Source of the DNA: Luteibacter flocculans
Lineage (GTDB): Bacteria > Pseudomonadota > Gammaproteobacteria > Xanthomonadales > Rhodanobacteraceae
Assembly: GCF_023612255.1 (NCBI RefSeq)
Contig: NZ_CP063231.1
Location: forward strand, 3,454,001 to 3,518,000
Length of the DNA: 64,000 bases
Reading direction: 5' to 3'
The translations under genes and the position numbers were made by a program. This document shows positions 47,936-58,954 of the stretch, one piece after another. Within the stretch, counting starts at the first letter, position 1; the number at the start of each line of letters is the position of its first letter. The notes beneath the pieces are model-generated. The model worked only from the letters and a program-made list of their open reading frames with translations, searched no databases and was not told where the DNA came from.

Positions 47936-48394
47936 ATGCCACCGCCGTCCAGCCCGTCCCGACGCTCCACCCATGGACTCAAGTCCATCTCGGAGTTCGG
48001 ACCCGTCGCGTCGCTGGCCCAGAAGGCTCGCGAACTCGACCACCTGGACCGCCAGCTACGCGCGACGTTGCCCTCGCCGCTGCGTGATCAGGTCCGTTTT
48101 GCGGACCTGCGCGACGGCAGGCTCGTCTTCCTTGCGCCCTCGTCGGCGTGGGCATCGCGGGTGCGCCTGTACCAGGCCCAGATCCTCGAAGCCGCTCGCG
48201 CCATCGGCGCGGTAGCCCACTCGGTTGCCGTGAAAGTGGCCCCCCTGCCGCCCGTGGAAATCATCCCCGACCGGCACAAACCGCTTTCTGCCTCAGCCGC
48301 CCGACATCTCCGGGCCGCCGCGGCGTCACTCTCCGACCCCACGTTGCGGGATCTGTTCCTTGATTTGGCCTCCAAGGCCGAAAATTCAGATTAA
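47936..48394 (+). CDS. DUF721 domain protein
   Basis: 152-residue protein from ATG 47936, transcribed away from the M23 gene 31 bases apart. The DUF721 domain has LARELDHLDRQLRATLP-type helices and the strands RFADLRDGRLVFLAPSSAW, then a helix ARLYQAQILEAARAIG-like block. Function unknown; family members are sometimes called DciA-like. A DnaA/DnaB-related helicase-loader role (DciA) is possible for this family but is not shown here. Confidence 0.85.
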   Translation: MPPPSSPSRRSTHGLKSISEFGPVASLAQKARELDHLDRQLRATLPSPLRDQVRFADLRDGRLVFLAPSSAWASRVRLYQAQILEAARAIGAVAHSVAVKVAPLPPVEIIPDRHKPLSASAARHLRAAAASLSDPTLRDLFLDLASKAENSD

Positions 48395-48566
48395 TCCTAT
48401 GCTTGCGTCCGCTCCTCGCCGTTCCATAAGCGACCATGGCGGACGGCGGGGTGCACGTTTATAGCACGCATGACGGGCGTGAACACCGAATTTACACACC
48501 GCATTCACGTTCGGAGACCGGGTTCACGAACCCCTCGCGGCGACGGCGACATGGCTCCGCGCAAAC

Positions 48567-48593
48567 AAAAAGGCCGCGATCTCTCGCGGCCTT
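48567..48593 (-). terminator. terminator of lpxC
   Basis: Minus-strand GGCCGCGA-GAGA-TCGCGGCC stem followed by TTTTTG, 23 bases after the lpxC stop. Strong intrinsic terminator. Confidence 0.93.
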
Positions 48594-48615
48594 AGCGTGT
48601 CACTGGCGCTTGGGC

Positions 48616-49527
48616 TCAGACGGCCTGGGCAGGATGCGCGTAGGAAATCGGCGCCTTGGCCGGATCCTTGAAGCTGACTTCTTCCCACGCCGTGACGTCG
48701 GCCATCAAGCTGCGCAGGAGCTTGTTGTTGAGCTCATGACCCGACTTGTGCGCGGAATACGCGCCGATCAGGCTGTGGCCGAGCATGTAGATGTCGCCGA
48801 TCGCGTCGAGGATCTTGTGCTTGACGAACTCGTTGTCGTAACGGAGGCCGTCTTCGTTCAGCACGCGGTAGTCGTCGAGCACGACGGCGTTGTCCATCGA
48901 ACCGCCGAGCGTGAGATTGCGCTCACGAAGCATTTCGATGTCACGCATGAAACCGAAGGTGCGCGCGCGGCTGACTTCCTTCACGAAGGAGGTCGTCGAG
49001 AAGTCCATCTCGGCCTGCGAATTGCGCTTGTTGAAGAGCGGATGGTCGAACTCGACCGAGAACCCGACCTTGAAGCCATCGAACGGCTCAAGCTTGGCCC
49101 ACTTGTCGCCGTCCTGGACGATGACGGGCTTCTTGATGCGGATGAAGCGCTTGGCGGCGTCCTGCTCCTCGATGCCAGCGGACTGGATCAGGAAGACGAA
49201 GGGGCCTGCGCTGCCGTCCATGATGGGCACTTCCGGCGCGGAAAGATCGACGTACGCGTTGTCGATGCCGAGGCCGGCCATCGCCGAGAGCAGATGCTCA
49301 ACCGTCGAGACGCGGACATCGCCATTGATGAGCGTAGTGGAAAGACGCGTGTCGCCGACATTCTCCGGGCGAGACTTGAGTTCCACCGGCGGATTGAGGT
49401 CGGTACGGCGGAACACGATACCCGTGTTCGGCGCCGCTGGGCGAAGCGTCATGTACACCTTGTCGCCGGTATGGAGGCCGACGCCTGTGGCGCGAATGAT
49501 GTTCTTGAGCGTGCGCTGCTTGATCAT
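48616..49527 (-). CDS. lpxC: UDP-3-O-acyl-N-acetylglucosamine deacetylase
   Basis: Zinc enzyme for the committed step of lipid A synthesis, 303 residues. The zinc ligands are His in [15 protein letters not shown] and His/Asp in [10 protein letters not shown]; the catalytic His is in [12 protein letters not shown]. The start [20 protein letters not shown] is the family signature. It sits at the end of the dcw cluster, downstream of ftsZ, as in many proteobacteria. Confidence 0.97.
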   Translation of the reverse strand: MIKQRTLKNIIRATGVGLHTGDKVYMTLRPAAPNTGIVFRRTDLNPPVELKSRPENVGDTRLSTTLINGDVRVSTVEHLLSAMAGLGIDNAYVDLSAPEVPIMDGSAGPFVFLIQSAGIEEQDAAKRFIRIKKPVIVQDGDKWAKLEPFDGFKVGFSVEFDHPLFNKRNSQAEMDFSTTSFVKEVSRARTFGFMRDIEMLRERNLTLGGSMDNAVVLDDYRVLNEDGLRYDNEFVKHKILDAIGDIYMLGHSLIGAYSAHKSGHELNNKLLRSLMADVTAWEEVSFKDPAKAPISYAHPAQAV

Positions 49528-49853
49528 GTTGGGTCAAACCTTGTTGGCAGCAGCCGAAGTAACGGACATGCTAACACAGTCTTAACCTCGGGATAAACAA
49601 ACCGGACGGTACAGTCTAGCATTGCTTTCACCAATCCTTCAGCAATGGCTGCGAGCCATTCTCATCTGGCCTGCGACTGAAACGTCCATCCATTCAGCCA
49701 CTTGCAAGTGACTGATATCCCAAGCAGCTTTTTCCTCAGTGAGCACGGAAGGGTTCCGCCGCCCGGACGGGACGGCGGCGGAACCCCGAACGTACCGGCG
49801 TCTTGCCGGGTCGTTCTCACGTTTTCCTTAACGTGCCTTGTTGCGTGAATGGA
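49528..49853 (-). promoter_or_regulatory. 326-base gap between ftsZ and lpxC
   Basis: No gene. It holds the ftsZ terminator hairpin at one end and the lpxC upstream region at the other; an AT-rich patch (49560-49700) is the probable location of an lpxC promoter, but no boxes were convincing. Confidence 0.4.
49751..49785 (-). terminator. large hairpin after ftsZ
   Basis: GGGTTCCGCCGCC paired with GGCGGCGGAACCC around a nine-base loop, about 70 bases beyond the ftsZ stop. No marked U-run; likely a strong 3' structure or terminator. Confidence 0.65.
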
Positions 49854-51038
49854 TCAATCGGCCTGGCGGCGCAGGAACGCCGGGATGTCCAGGTAATCGA
49901 TCGCCGGTTCCGCGTTCTTCTGCGGCGCCGGCTCGGAGCGGACGGACGGGGTGACGTCAGCCTGTGCGTAGTCGACCACTTCGTTGCCCGTGCCCGTACG
50001 CAGCACGACCGGGCGCGGACGCTGACGCATTTCGACCTGCTGCTGCACCGGCTGGCGAACCGGCTGCTTCGCCGCGATGCCGCGGTTGAGGCCGGTGGCT
50101 ACCACGGTAACGCGCACGTCGTCCTGCATTTCCGGATCGAGCGACGTACCGATCACCACGGTCGCGTCTTCGGAAGCGAAGTCGTGGATCACGCGACCGA
50201 TCTCGTCGAACTCGCGCATGGTGAGGTTCGGGCCTGCCGTGACGTTGACGAGGATGCCGCAGGCACCGGCCAGGTTCACGTCTTCCAGCAGCGGGTTGTT
50301 GATCGCCGCTTCGGCAGCGGCCTGTGCGCGATCGTCGCCGCGAGCCGTGCCCGAACCCATCATCGCCATGCCCATTTCGCTCATGACGGTGCGGACGTCG
50401 GCGAAGTCGACGTTGATCAGGCCCGGGGCCGTGATCAGGTCGGCGATGCCCTGGACGGCGCCCTGCAGCACGTCGTTCGCGGCCTTGAATGCGTTCAGCA
50501 GCGTGACTTCGCGCCCGAGCACCGACAACAGCTTCTCGTTCGGCACGGTGATCAGCGAATCCACGTGCTGCGACAGATCCTCGATGCCCTTGAGCGCGAC
50601 CTGCATACGACGGCGCCCCTCGAACGGGAACGGCTTGGTCACGACCGCCACGGTGAGGATGCCCTTCTCCTTGGCGAGCTGCGCCACGACCGGCGCTGCG
50701 CCGGTACCCGTGCCGCCGCCCATGCCGGCGGTGATGAAGACCATGTCCGCGCCGTCGAGCATTTCCTCGATGCGCTCGCGATCTTCCAGCGCGGCCTGAC
50801 GGCCGACTTCCGGGTTGGCGCCCGCACCCAGGCCCTTGGTGACGTTGCCGCCAAGCTGCAGATGCGTGCTACGCGAAGCGCAGCTCTTCATCGCCTGCGC
50901 ATCGGTGTTGGCGACGACGAACTCGACGCCTTCGATATTGGAATTGACCATGTGGGCCACGGCGTTGCCGCCGCCGCCACCCACGCCGATGACCTTGATG
51001 ACCGCGTTCGGTGCCAATTTTTCGATGAGTTCAAACAT
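49854..51038 (-). CDS. ftsZ: cell division GTPase FtsZ
   Basis: Tubulin-like protein that forms the division ring, 394 residues from ATG 51038 (MFELIEKLAPNAVIKVIGVG); the frame is open further upstream but lacks homology. The GTP-binding signature GGGTGTGAAP (about residue 107) and the T7 loop NVDFADVRTVMSEMG are present. The C-terminal peptide YLDIPAFLRRQAD is the binding site for FtsA and ZipA. Confidence 0.98.
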   Translation of the reverse strand: MFELIEKLAPNAVIKVIGVGGGGGNAVAHMVNSNIEGVEFVVANTDAQAMKSCASRSTHLQLGGNVTKGLGAGANPEVGRQAALEDRERIEEMLDGADMVFITAGMGGGTGTGAAPVVAQLAKEKGILTVAVVTKPFPFEGRRRMQVALKGIEDLSQHVDSLITVPNEKLLSVLGREVTLLNAFKAANDVLQGAVQGIADLITAPGLINVDFADVRTVMSEMGMAMMGSGTARGDDRAQAAAEAAINNPLLEDVNLAGACGILVNVTAGPNLTMREFDEIGRVIHDFASEDATVVIGTSLDPEMQDDVRVTVVATGLNRGIAAKQPVRQPVQQQVEMRQRPRPVVLRTGTGNEVVDYAQADVTPSVRSEPAPQKNAEPAIDYLDIPAFLRRQAD

Positions 51039-51169
51039 TTCCCGTCCTCCGCAGAACTTTTTGGTTTTTTGATTTATGTCCCGTGTCCGACTCCTGTCGA
51101 ACGCGGGTTGCGGGCCTTCCCTCCTGCCCCGGCGCCCCCATTCCTTCGGGCACCGACACTCCGGTTGGA

Positions 51170-52405
51170 TCAAAAATTCTTGGTGAACCAGCTACGCACC
51201 TTTTCAACGACGCTGCCGACATTGCCGACCGCAGAGCTCACGTGGCGCGCGCTGCCACTCGACCGCGAGCCGTGCAACAGCAGCCCCACGCCGGTGGAAT
51301 GCAGTTCGCTGGACACCACGTCCCCCAGGCCCGACACGTGCTGAGGCACGCCGATACGAACCATCTTGTGGAAGATTTCCTCGGCCAGTTCCAACGCACC
51401 TTCCATGCGCGACGCACCGCCGGTCAGCACGATGCCCGCCGCGACCAGGCTTTCGTAGCCGGAGCGGCGCAGTTCGTCCTGCACCATCTCGAAGATTTCC
51501 TCGTAGCGCGCCTGCACCGACTGTGCGAGCGCTTGGCGAGCCAGACGACGCGGCGGCCGATCGCCCACGCTCGGCACCTGGATCGTCTCTTCCGCATGCG
51601 CGAGTTGCGCCAGCGCACACGCGTATTTGATTTTGATCTCCTCCGCGTGTGCAGTCGGTGTATGCACACCGTATGCAATGTCGTTGGTGACCTGATCGCC
51701 ACCGACCGGCAACGACTTCGTGTAGCGGATCGCGCCCTGCGTATAGATAGCGATGTCGGTCGTGCCGGCACCGATGTCCACGAGGCAGACGCCGAGTTCG
51801 AGTTCGTCCTCGGTGAGCACCGCCTTTGCGCTCGCCACGGCGGCAGGCACCAGTTCGTCCACGGAAAGGCCGCAGCGCTGGATGCACTTGGAGATGTTCT
51901 GCACGGCACTGGCAGCGCCGGTCACCAGATGCACGCTGGCTTCGAGGCGCACGCCGCTCATGCCGACCGGATGGCGGATGCCGTCCTGCCCGTCGATGCG
52001 GTATTCCTGCGACTCCTTGTAGAGCACCTTGCGGTCCGCGGGAATGGCAACGGCGCTGGCAGCTTCGAGCACCTGCTCCAGATCGGCAGCCATCACCTCG
52101 CGGTCGCGGATGGCCGCGGTGCCGTGCGAGTTGCGGGTCTCCAGATGGCTACCGGAAATCGATGCGTAGACGGAGCGGATGTCGCAGCCGGCCATCAGCT
52201 CGGCTTCTTCGACTGCACGCTGGATCGAGTGCACGGTCGATTCGATGTCGACCACCGAGCCGCGCTTCATGCCGCGCGACACGTGAGTGCCGATGCCAAT
52301 GACTTCGATCGGTTCGCCGGGCTCGTACTCGCCGACGATCGCAACCACTTTCGAGGTTCCGATGTCGAGGCCGACGACGAGCTGTTTGTCGTTCTTGTTT
52401 CTCAT
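51170..52405 (-). CDS. ftsA: cell division protein FtsA
   Basis: Actin-like protein that tethers FtsZ to the membrane; 411 residues. N-terminal VVGLDIGTSKVVAIVGE is the phosphate-1 motif; the 1C domain and the ATPase core GVCLVDIGAGTTDIAIYTQG follow, then VLTGGASRMEGALELAEE. The C-terminal amphipathic helix (VVEKVRSWFTKNF) is the membrane anchor. It lies between ftsQ and ftsZ. Confidence 0.97.
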   Translation of the reverse strand: MRNKNDKQLVVGLDIGTSKVVAIVGEYEPGEPIEVIGIGTHVSRGMKRGSVVDIESTVHSIQRAVEEAELMAGCDIRSVYASISGSHLETRNSHGTAAIRDREVMAADLEQVLEAASAVAIPADRKVLYKESQEYRIDGQDGIRHPVGMSGVRLEASVHLVTGAASAVQNISKCIQRCGLSVDELVPAAVASAKAVLTEDELELGVCLVDIGAGTTDIAIYTQGAIRYTKSLPVGGDQVTNDIAYGVHTPTAHAEEIKIKYACALAQLAHAEETIQVPSVGDRPPRRLARQALAQSVQARYEEIFEMVQDELRRSGYESLVAAGIVLTGGASRMEGALELAEEIFHKMVRIGVPQHVSGLGDVVSSELHSTGVGLLLHGSRSSGSARHVSSAVGNVGSVVEKVRSWFTKNF

Positions 52406-52413
52406 GGGTTAGC

Positions 52414-53154
52414 TCAGCTTCCGACCTTGGGTGTGGCCGTGGTTGCGGTATCCGGCCACCGGATGGCGAATCCGTTGGTGTAGCGAAGATCGGCATAGGC
52501 GAAGCCGCCGTGCCGACCGGCAACGAGTTGCGGGTATACGTCGAGGAACCGGGCCAGCCGGCGATCGGCCTGGTCGCGATCGCCGATGACGATCTGCGCG
52601 CCGCTGTCGGTGGTGACGCTCCAACTGCCGCGCTCGCTCAGCGACACGCCGACGATCGACAACTGTGCCCTGCCCTCGAAGGCCTTGCGGGCCTGCGCAT
52701 AGAAGCTCACCACCTCGGCCAATCGCGAGTCGGGCCCGCTCAACCGCGGCAGATCGCCCATCTGGTCGGCACCGGGCGCGTCGAACACGAGGCCCTGGCG
52801 GCTGATGAGGCGATTCTCGTTCCAACGCGCAAAGGGCTGCCGTTCGTAGATGCGCACCAGCAGCGTGTCGGGCCAGCGCTTGCGCACTTCCACCGACTCC
52901 ACCCACGGCAGCGAACCGATCGCATGGCGCACGTCTTCCAGGTCGGTGGCAAAGAAACCCTTACCCAGGCTCGGCAGCACGGCGCTGCGGATCTGTTCGG
53001 CGCTGACGTGCGCGAACTCCGCTTCGACCTTCAGCTGCGTCACCGGCCAACGGCCCGCGGCGAACCAGCCCTGCATCACGCCGACCACGGGCAACACCAC
53101 CAAGGTAATGGCGATGCCCCAGGCAACGATCCGCGTGGCGGCGGCTCCCTTCAT
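52414..53154 (-). CDS. ftsQ: cell division protein FtsQ
   Basis: Bitopic divisome protein, 246 residues from ATG 53154, overlapping the ddl stop (ATGA). One membrane span ([20 protein letters not shown], about 8-28) is followed by a periplasmic POTRA domain ([20 protein letters not shown]) and the FtsQ domain with [20 protein letters not shown]. It links early and late division proteins. Confidence 0.95.
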   Translation of the reverse strand: MKGAAATRIVAWGIAITLVVLPVVGVMQGWFAAGRWPVTQLKVEAEFAHVSAEQIRSAVLPSLGKGFFATDLEDVRHAIGSLPWVESVEVRKRWPDTLLVRIYERQPFARWNENRLISRQGLVFDAPGADQMGDLPRLSGPDSRLAEVVSFYAQARKAFEGRAQLSIVGVSLSERGSWSVTTDSGAQIVIGDRDQADRRLARFLDVYPQLVAGRHGGFAYADLRYTNGFAIRWPDTATTATPKVGS

Positions 53155-54125
53155 GCCTTCGCGCCCTCCCGCCGCATCGAGGTTTCGAGGATGCGCCAGC
53201 ACAGATCCTGATAGTTAAGACCCGCGGCGGCGGCGGCCTTCGGCACGAGCGAGTGCGATGTCATGCCGGGCGCCGTGTTCACTTCGAGCAGCCAGTTCTT
53301 GCCGTGGCGGTCACGCATCACGTCCACGCGGCCCCAGCCTGCGCAATCGAGCGCATCGAAGGCGCGCAGCGCCAACGCGCGCATGTCATCCTCCGCCGTT
53401 CCCGAAAGACCGGGAATGAGGTACTGCGTGTCTTCGGCCACGTACTTGGCGTTGTAGTCGTAATAGGCTGCGTTCGGCACGATCTTGATCGTGGGCAGCA
53501 CCTCGCGACCGAGAATGCCGACGGTGTATTCGCCACCTTCGCTGGCGTCGCCTTCGATGAGCGTTTCCATCAGCAGGTCGCCCGGATATCGCCGTGCCAG
53601 CGCAACCGCTTCGTCCAGGTCCTTTTCGTCGAACACGCGCGTCACGCCGACGCTGGAGCCTTCCCATGCGGGCTTCACGATCAACGGGAAGCCGATCTCG
53701 CGTGCGGCCGCGTGCACATCGGCACCGCGTGGCAGCGCCTTGAACTTTGGCGTCGGCAGGCCGAGCGCGATCCACACCTGCTTCGCGCGCACCTTGTCGA
53801 GCGAGAGCGCCGAGCCCAGCACGCCGGAGCCGGTATAGGGAATGCCCAGCGACTGCAGCGCGCCTTGCAGCTCGCCGTTCTCGCCGCCTGCGCCATGCAG
53901 GATGTTGAACACCCGTGCGAAGTGTCCTGCGCGCACCGCATCAAGCAGTGCCGGAATGCCGTCGATCGCGTGCGCGTCCACGCCGCTCGCGCGCAAGGCA
54001 TCCAACACGCCGCGACCGGAGTTCAGCGAGACCTCGCGCTCGGCGGATTGCCCGCCCATCACCACGGCGACGCGGCCGAATTCGGCGGCGTCGGTCACGG
54101 TGCGGGGGAAGCGGTTGGTGTTCAT
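53151..54125 (-). CDS. ddl: D-alanine-D-alanine ligase
   Basis: ATP-grasp ligase making D-Ala-D-Ala for the peptidoglycan precursor, 324 residues. Motifs are [17 protein letters not shown] near the N terminus, [20 protein letters not shown], and the ATP/Mg region [28 protein letters not shown]. Its ATG shares a base with the murC stop (TAATG). Sits in the dcw cluster as usual. Confidence 0.97.
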   Translation of the reverse strand: MNTNRFPRTVTDAAEFGRVAVVMGGQSAEREVSLNSGRGVLDALRASGVDAHAIDGIPALLDAVRAGHFARVFNILHGAGGENGELQGALQSLGIPYTGSGVLGSALSLDKVRAKQVWIALGLPTPKFKALPRGADVHAAAREIGFPLIVKPAWEGSSVGVTRVFDEKDLDEAVALARRYPGDLLMETLIEGDASEGGEYTVGILGREVLPTIKIVPNAAYYDYNAKYVAEDTQYLIPGLSGTAEDDMRALALRAFDALDCAGWGRVDVMRDRHGKNWLLEVNTAPGMTSHSLVPKAAAAAGLNYQDLCWRILETSMRREGAKA

Positions 54126-55564
54126 TACTTAACGGTCCTCAGGTGCCCGGCACTCGCCAGGTCGACGGCGGCTGCGCCGATGTCGCCAGCGCCGAGCAAA
54201 AGAATCAGATCGCCGTCGCGCGCCAGGGCGGACAGCGTGTCGCGCAGGTCGCGCGGATGTTCGACCAGCACCGGATCGGTCTTGCCGCGTGCACGGATGG
54301 CGCGCGCGAGGGCCTTGCCGTCGGCACCGGGAATCGGCGCCTCGCCCGCCGGATAGACCTCGGTCAGCACCAGCACGTCCACGTCGGCAAGCACGTTGGC
54401 GAAATCGTCGAGCAGATCGCGCGTGCGGCTGTAGCGGTGCGGCTGGAAGGCGACGACCAGGCGACGCTCCGGCCAACCGCCGCGCGCGGCGGCGAACACG
54501 GCAGCCAGTTCGCGGGGATGGTGGCCGTAGTCGTCCACGAGCAACGCAGCGCCCTGATCGAGCGCGATCTCGCCGCGACGATGGAACCGACGGCCTACAC
54601 CTTCGAAGCGTGCGAGCGCATGCGCAATGGCTTCGGCGTCCACGCCAAGCTGCCAACCGACGGCGGCGGCGGCGAGCGCGTTCTGCACGTTGTGACGACC
54701 CGGCAGGTTCAGGGTGACCGGCAACGTGCCGGCCATGCCAGGCAGATGCAGGTCGAAATGCATCTCGAAACCGACCTGGCGGACATTGCTGGCGGTAACG
54801 TCCGCGCCGGCCTTGTCGATGCCGTAGGTGAGCATGCGTCGCGACGTGTCCTGGGCCAGCTTGGCCGTCTCTTCGTCGTCGATGCAGAGCACCGCAAGAC
54901 CGTAGAACGGCAGGCGGTGGAGGAAATCCGCAAAGGCCTTCTTCACCTGCGCGAAGTCGCCGTTGTAGTTCTCGAGGTGATCGGCGTCGATGTTGGTGAC
55001 TACCGCGATCACGGGGGACAGCATGAGGAACGAGCCGTCCGATTCGTCCGCTTCGGCGACCAGGTACTGGCCTGTGCCGAGGCGCGCATTCGCGCCGGCC
55101 GCGTTCAACTGACCGCCGATGACGAAGGTCGGATCGTAGTCGGCCTCGGCGAGCACACTCGCCACGAGGCTCGTGGTGGTGGTCTTGCCATGCGTACCGG
55201 CGATGGCGATGCCGCGGCGGAAGCGCATCAGCTCGCCGAGCATTTCTGCGCGCGGCACCACGGGGATGCGCGCGGCGCGAGCGGCCACGAGTTCGGGGTT
55301 GTCCTGGCGGATAGCGCTGGACGTCACGATGACGTCGGCACCGTCCACGTTGGCAGCGACGTGACCGATGTGTACATCCACGCCGAGTGTGGCGAGGCGC
55401 TCGGTCGTGGGCGACGGCGCACGGTCGGAACCGGACACGCTATAGCCGAGGTTGCTGAGCACCTCGGCGATGCCGCTCATGCCGACGCCGCCCACGCCGA
55501 TGAAATGGACACGGCGGAACGAGGTCATGAAATCTTCGTGGGCGCGCAAACGACCGGGCGTCAT
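54125..55564 (-). CDS. murC: UDP-N-acetylmuramate-L-alanine ligase
   Basis: Adds L-Ala to UDP-MurNAc; 479 residues. ATG 55564 overlaps the murG stop (ATGA), although an internal Met at 55528 ([14 protein letters not shown]) is the more typical start and would give 467. The Rossmann motif is [17 protein letters not shown], the ATP loop [15 protein letters not shown], and the later DADHLENY and DDYGHHPRE blocks complete the Mur ligase pattern. Confidence 0.97.
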   Translation of the reverse strand: MTPGRLRAHEDFMTSFRRVHFIGVGGVGMSGIAEVLSNLGYSVSGSDRAPSPTTERLATLGVDVHIGHVAANVDGADVIVTSSAIRQDNPELVAARAARIPVVPRAEMLGELMRFRRGIAIAGTHGKTTTTSLVASVLAEADYDPTFVIGGQLNAAGANARLGTGQYLVAEADESDGSFLMLSPVIAVVTNIDADHLENYNGDFAQVKKAFADFLHRLPFYGLAVLCIDDEETAKLAQDTSRRMLTYGIDKAGADVTASNVRQVGFEMHFDLHLPGMAGTLPVTLNLPGRHNVQNALAAAAVGWQLGVDAEAIAHALARFEGVGRRFHRRGEIALDQGAALLVDDYGHHPRELAAVFAAARGGWPERRLVVAFQPHRYSRTRDLLDDFANVLADVDVLVLTEVYPAGEAPIPGADGKALARAIRARGKTDPVLVEHPRDLRDTLSALARDGDLILLLGAGDIGAAAVDLASAGHLRTVK

Positions 55565-56646
55565 GCGGAAACCTCCATGCAGTGACGGGCAATCGTTGCT
55601 GCGGCGTCGGGCTTGGCCAGCGTGCGGGACGCGTTGGCGGCGGAAAGAATCCGCGCGCGGTCGCCCAACAGGTCGTCGAGCATCTTCGCGAGCAGATCCG
55701 GCGAGTCGGGAGTAGCCAGCGTGGCATCGGCAACGAGCCGGGCGCCGCCCGCATCCACCATGGCGCGAGCGTTGGCGGTCTGGTGATCGTCCACCGCATG
55801 CGGGAATGGCACGAGCAGCGCTTCGAGGCCGGCCGCGCACAGCTCGGCGACGGTCAGCGCACCGGCACGGCAGACGACGACATCGGTCCAGGCGTAGGCA
55901 CCGGCCATGTCTTCGATGAAAGGCACCACGTTTGCTGCAACGCCCGCCGCGGTATACGCGTCCAGAGCATCCTGCAGACCGCGTTCGCCGGTCTGGTGGA
56001 CAACCTCGGGCATCGTGGCGCCTGCGGCGGCCAGACGTCCGAGCGCGCGCGGCACCGCAAGATTGAGCGTCCGCGCACCGAGGCTGCCACCGAGCACGAG
56101 CAAGCGCGGCCGGCCGTTGCGATCTGCGAAACGCTGCGCCGGTGGCGGCAACTGGGCAATGCGCGCACGTACCGGATTGCCGACCCACTCGCCCTTCGGC
56201 AGCACGTTCGGGAAACCGGTGAGCACCTTGCGGGCGAACGTGGCGAGCTTGCGATTGGTGAAACCGGCAATGGCGTTCTGCTCGTGCACCACGAGCGGGA
56301 TGCCCGCCAGGCGTGCGGCCACGCCGGCCGGTCCGGCCACGTAACCGCCCATGGAGAGCACGCAACGGGGACGCAGGCGACGCAGCAGCGTCAGCGATTC
56401 GAACAGTGCGCGAGCCAGCATCAGCGGCGCGAGCAACCGGGTCTTCACGCCCTTGCCGCGCAGGCCGCCGACGGCCACGGTATGCAACTCGAGACCATGG
56501 GCCGGCACGACGCGGGTTTCCATGCCCCCCTCTGCGCCAAGCCAGCTTACCGGCACACCGCGCGAGCGCAGTTCGTCGGCCACGGCGAGGCCAGGGAAGA
56601 TGTGGCCGCCGGTCCCGCCAGCCATGATAAGCACGGGCGCGCTCAT
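55561..56646 (-). CDS. murG: UDP-GlcNAc:lipid I N-acetylglucosaminyltransferase
   Basis: Membrane-associated glycosyltransferase making lipid II, 361 residues from ATG 56646, overlapping the ftsW stop. Glycine-rich loops: [36 protein letters not shown] and [16 protein letters not shown]. The UDP-GlcNAc site is [20 protein letters not shown]. The long upstream frame is an artefact inside ftsW. Confidence 0.96.
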   Translation of the reverse strand: MSAPVLIMAGGTGGHIFPGLAVADELRSRGVPVSWLGAEGGMETRVVPAHGLELHTVAVGGLRGKGVKTRLLAPLMLARALFESLTLLRRLRPRCVLSMGGYVAGPAGVAARLAGIPLVVHEQNAIAGFTNRKLATFARKVLTGFPNVLPKGEWVGNPVRARIAQLPPPAQRFADRNGRPRLLVLGGSLGARTLNLAVPRALGRLAAAGATMPEVVHQTGERGLQDALDAYTAAGVAANVVPFIEDMAGAYAWTDVVVCRAGALTVAELCAAGLEALLVPFPHAVDDHQTANARAMVDAGGARLVADATLATPDSPDLLAKMLDDLLGDRARILSAANASRTLAKPDAAATIARHCMEVSA

Positions 56647-57866
56647 GCCATGCCTCCGAGCGGAGCGGCCGAATCCGGCACGGCGTTGGCCGGCAGGCGC
56701 ACCGCTGTCTGCCGCGCGTCTTCCGCGCGGTTGATCTCGAAGGTGGCGCGCAGCAGCACGCCGACCATGGCGCAGGTCATCAGCACCGACGAACCGCCCG
56801 AACTGATGAGCGGCAGCGTGAGGCCCTTGGTCGGCAGGACGCCGAGATTGACGCCGATCGACACCATGGCCTGGAAGCCGATCATCAGCGAGATGCCGTA
56901 GGCCACGTATCCGGAGAAGCGGTGTCCGAGTTCGACGCCCTTCAACCCCAGATAAAGGCCGCGTCCGACCAGCACGACATAAAGGAAGATGACCAGCGCG
57001 ATACCGGCCAGGCCAAGTTCCTCCGCGAGTACCGCGAGGATGAAGTCGGTGTGCGCTTCGGGCAGGTAGGACAGCTTCTGCACGCTGGAACCCAGGCCCA
57101 CGCCCGTCCACTCGCCGCGACCCACGGCGATCAGCGCCTGGGTCAACTGGAAGCCGTCGTTGAACGGGTCCTTCCACGGATCGAGGAACGAGGTCAGGCG
57201 CTTGATGCGGTAATCCTCTGCGGTCGCGGCGTAGATCAGCGCAGGCACCAGCGGTGTACCGAGCACCAGCAGGTTGCGCATGCGCGCGCCCGCAAGCCAG
57301 ACCATGCCGACCGTGGTCGCCACCACCAGCGCTGCCGAACCGAAGTCGGGCTGCGCAAGCAGCAACAGCACGATGAAGCCCGCGACACCCACGGGCTTCA
57401 CGACGCCGAACAGTTCGTACTCCACGCCCTCGCGATGACGCACGAGGTAGCTCGCCAGGTACGCCACGAGAATGAGCTTCACGGCCTCCACCGGCTGGAA
57501 CCCGATCACCAGCAGGTTCACCCAACGCCGCGCGCCATTGATGCGCATGCCGAACACGGGCAGGAACACCATCAGCAACATGATGATGCCGAGCAGCAAC
57601 AGCAGGAAGCTGTGCTTCTCGAGGGTCTTCAACTCGGTACGCATCGCGGCGCCCGCGAGACACGCGCCGATCGCGATGAACACGAGGTGGCGCTTGAGAT
57701 AGTAGAAGGCGCCCTGGTGCGAACCGTCGGCCACGGCGATCGAGCTGGATGCGACCATCACGATGCCCAGGGCCGCCAACGCGAGCGCAGCCACGAGCAG
57801 CGGGAGATCGAAGCTCCCCCGCGGGCCCTGACGGCGTTTCGCCTGCTTGTTGCCGAGACCGAACAT
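56643..57866 (-). CDS. ftsW: septal peptidoglycan glycosyltransferase FtsW
   Basis: SEDS-family polymerase of lipid II at the septum, 407 residues from ATG 57866. About ten membrane spans; the first is [20 protein letters not shown]. The family block PVGLQPIEA-type region appears as [20 protein letters not shown], and the catalytic loop area as [20 protein letters not shown]. It follows mraY after five bases: murD, which usually sits between them, is absent. Confidence 0.95.
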   Translation of the reverse strand: MFGLGNKQAKRRQGPRGSFDLPLLVAALALAALGIVMVASSSIAVADGSHQGAFYYLKRHLVFIAIGACLAGAAMRTELKTLEKHSFLLLLLGIIMLLMVFLPVFGMRINGARRWVNLLVIGFQPVEAVKLILVAYLASYLVRHREGVEYELFGVVKPVGVAGFIVLLLLAQPDFGSAALVVATTVGMVWLAGARMRNLLVLGTPLVPALIYAATAEDYRIKRLTSFLDPWKDPFNDGFQLTQALIAVGRGEWTGVGLGSSVQKLSYLPEAHTDFILAVLAEELGLAGIALVIFLYVVLVGRGLYLGLKGVELGHRFSGYVAYGISLMIGFQAMVSIGVNLGVLPTKGLTLPLISSGGSSVLMTCAMVGVLLRATFEINRAEDARQTAVRLPANAVPDSAAPLGGMA

Positions 57867-57871
57867 CGTCC

Positions 57872-58954
57872 TCAACGCACCTTCAACGTAGCAAGACCGA
57901 TAAGCACCAGCACGACACTGATGATCCAGAAACGCACGATCACCCGCGGCTCGGGCCAACCCTTCAATTCAAAGTGATGGTGGATGGGCGCCATGCGGAA
58001 GATTCGCTTGCCGCGCAGTTTGAAGCTGCCCACCTGGAGCATCACCGACGCGGTTTCCAGCACGAACACGCCGCCCATCACCAGCAGCACGATTTCCTGG
58101 CGCACGATCAGCGCCACGCAGCCGAGCGCCGCACCGATCGCGAGCGCACCGACGTCGCCCATGAAGACCTGCGCGGGATAGGTGTTGAACCAGAGGAAGC
58201 CGAGACCCGCGCCCGCGAGGGCGCTGCAGAAGATCGCCAGTTCGCCCGCGCCGGGAATCGACGGGATGCCGAGGTATTCGGAGAACACCTTGTTGCCGGC
58301 GAGGTAGGCAAAGATGCCCAACGCGCCGGAGACCAGCACGCTCGGCATGATCGCGAGGCCATCCAGACCGTCGGTGAGGTTCACCGCGTTGGAGAAGCCC
58401 ACGATGATGAAGTAGCCCACCACGACGAAGAACACGCCCAACGGAATGGCCACTTGCTTGAACAGCGGCACGTACAGCGCGATCTCTGCCGGCAACTGGT
58501 GGGTCTGGTAGAGGAACACCGCGGCGCCGAGACCGAACACCGACTGCCAGAAATACTTCCAGCGGCTGGCAAGACCGCGGCTGTCCTTGAGCACCAGCTT
58601 GCGGTAGTCGTCGTAGAAACCGATGACGCCGAACAGCAGGGTCACCAGCAATACGACCCACACGTAGCGGCTACCGAGGTCGGCCCACAGCAGCGTGGCG
58701 ATGCCGACCGCAAAGAGAATCAGCAATCCGCCCATGGTCGGCGTGCCGGCCTTGGACAGGTGCGTCTGCGGACCGTCACTACGCACGACCTGCCCAGCCT
58801 TCAGCGCGGCCAACTTGCGGATCAGCATGGGGCCGAGCAGCAGCGAGACGGACAACGCTGTGAGCGCCGCCATGATCGCGCGGAAGGTGATGTACTGGAA
58901 CAGGTGCAGCGACGTGAAGTGCCGAGCCATCCATTCCGCAAGTTCAAGCAGCAT
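57872..58954 (-). CDS. mraY: phospho-N-acetylmuramoyl-pentapeptide transferase
   Basis: Membrane enzyme that makes lipid I by transferring the muramyl-pentapeptide to undecaprenyl phosphate, 360 residues, about ten spans. Motifs: [33 protein letters not shown] with the catalytic aspartates, [17 protein letters not shown] and [11 protein letters not shown]. The HHH motif is [12 protein letters not shown] near the C terminus. It overlaps murF by 11 bases. Confidence 0.98.
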   Translation of the reverse strand: MLLELAEWMARHFTSLHLFQYITFRAIMAALTALSVSLLLGPMLIRKLAALKAGQVVRSDGPQTHLSKAGTPTMGGLLILFAVGIATLLWADLGSRYVWVVLLVTLLFGVIGFYDDYRKLVLKDSRGLASRWKYFWQSVFGLGAAVFLYQTHQLPAEIALYVPLFKQVAIPLGVFFVVVGYFIIVGFSNAVNLTDGLDGLAIMPSVLVSGALGIFAYLAGNKVFSEYLGIPSIPGAGELAIFCSALAGAGLGFLWFNTYPAQVFMGDVGALAIGAALGCVALIVRQEIVLLVMGGVFVLETASVMLQVGSFKLRGKRIFRMAPIHHHFELKGWPEPRVIVRFWIISVVLVLIGLATLKVR

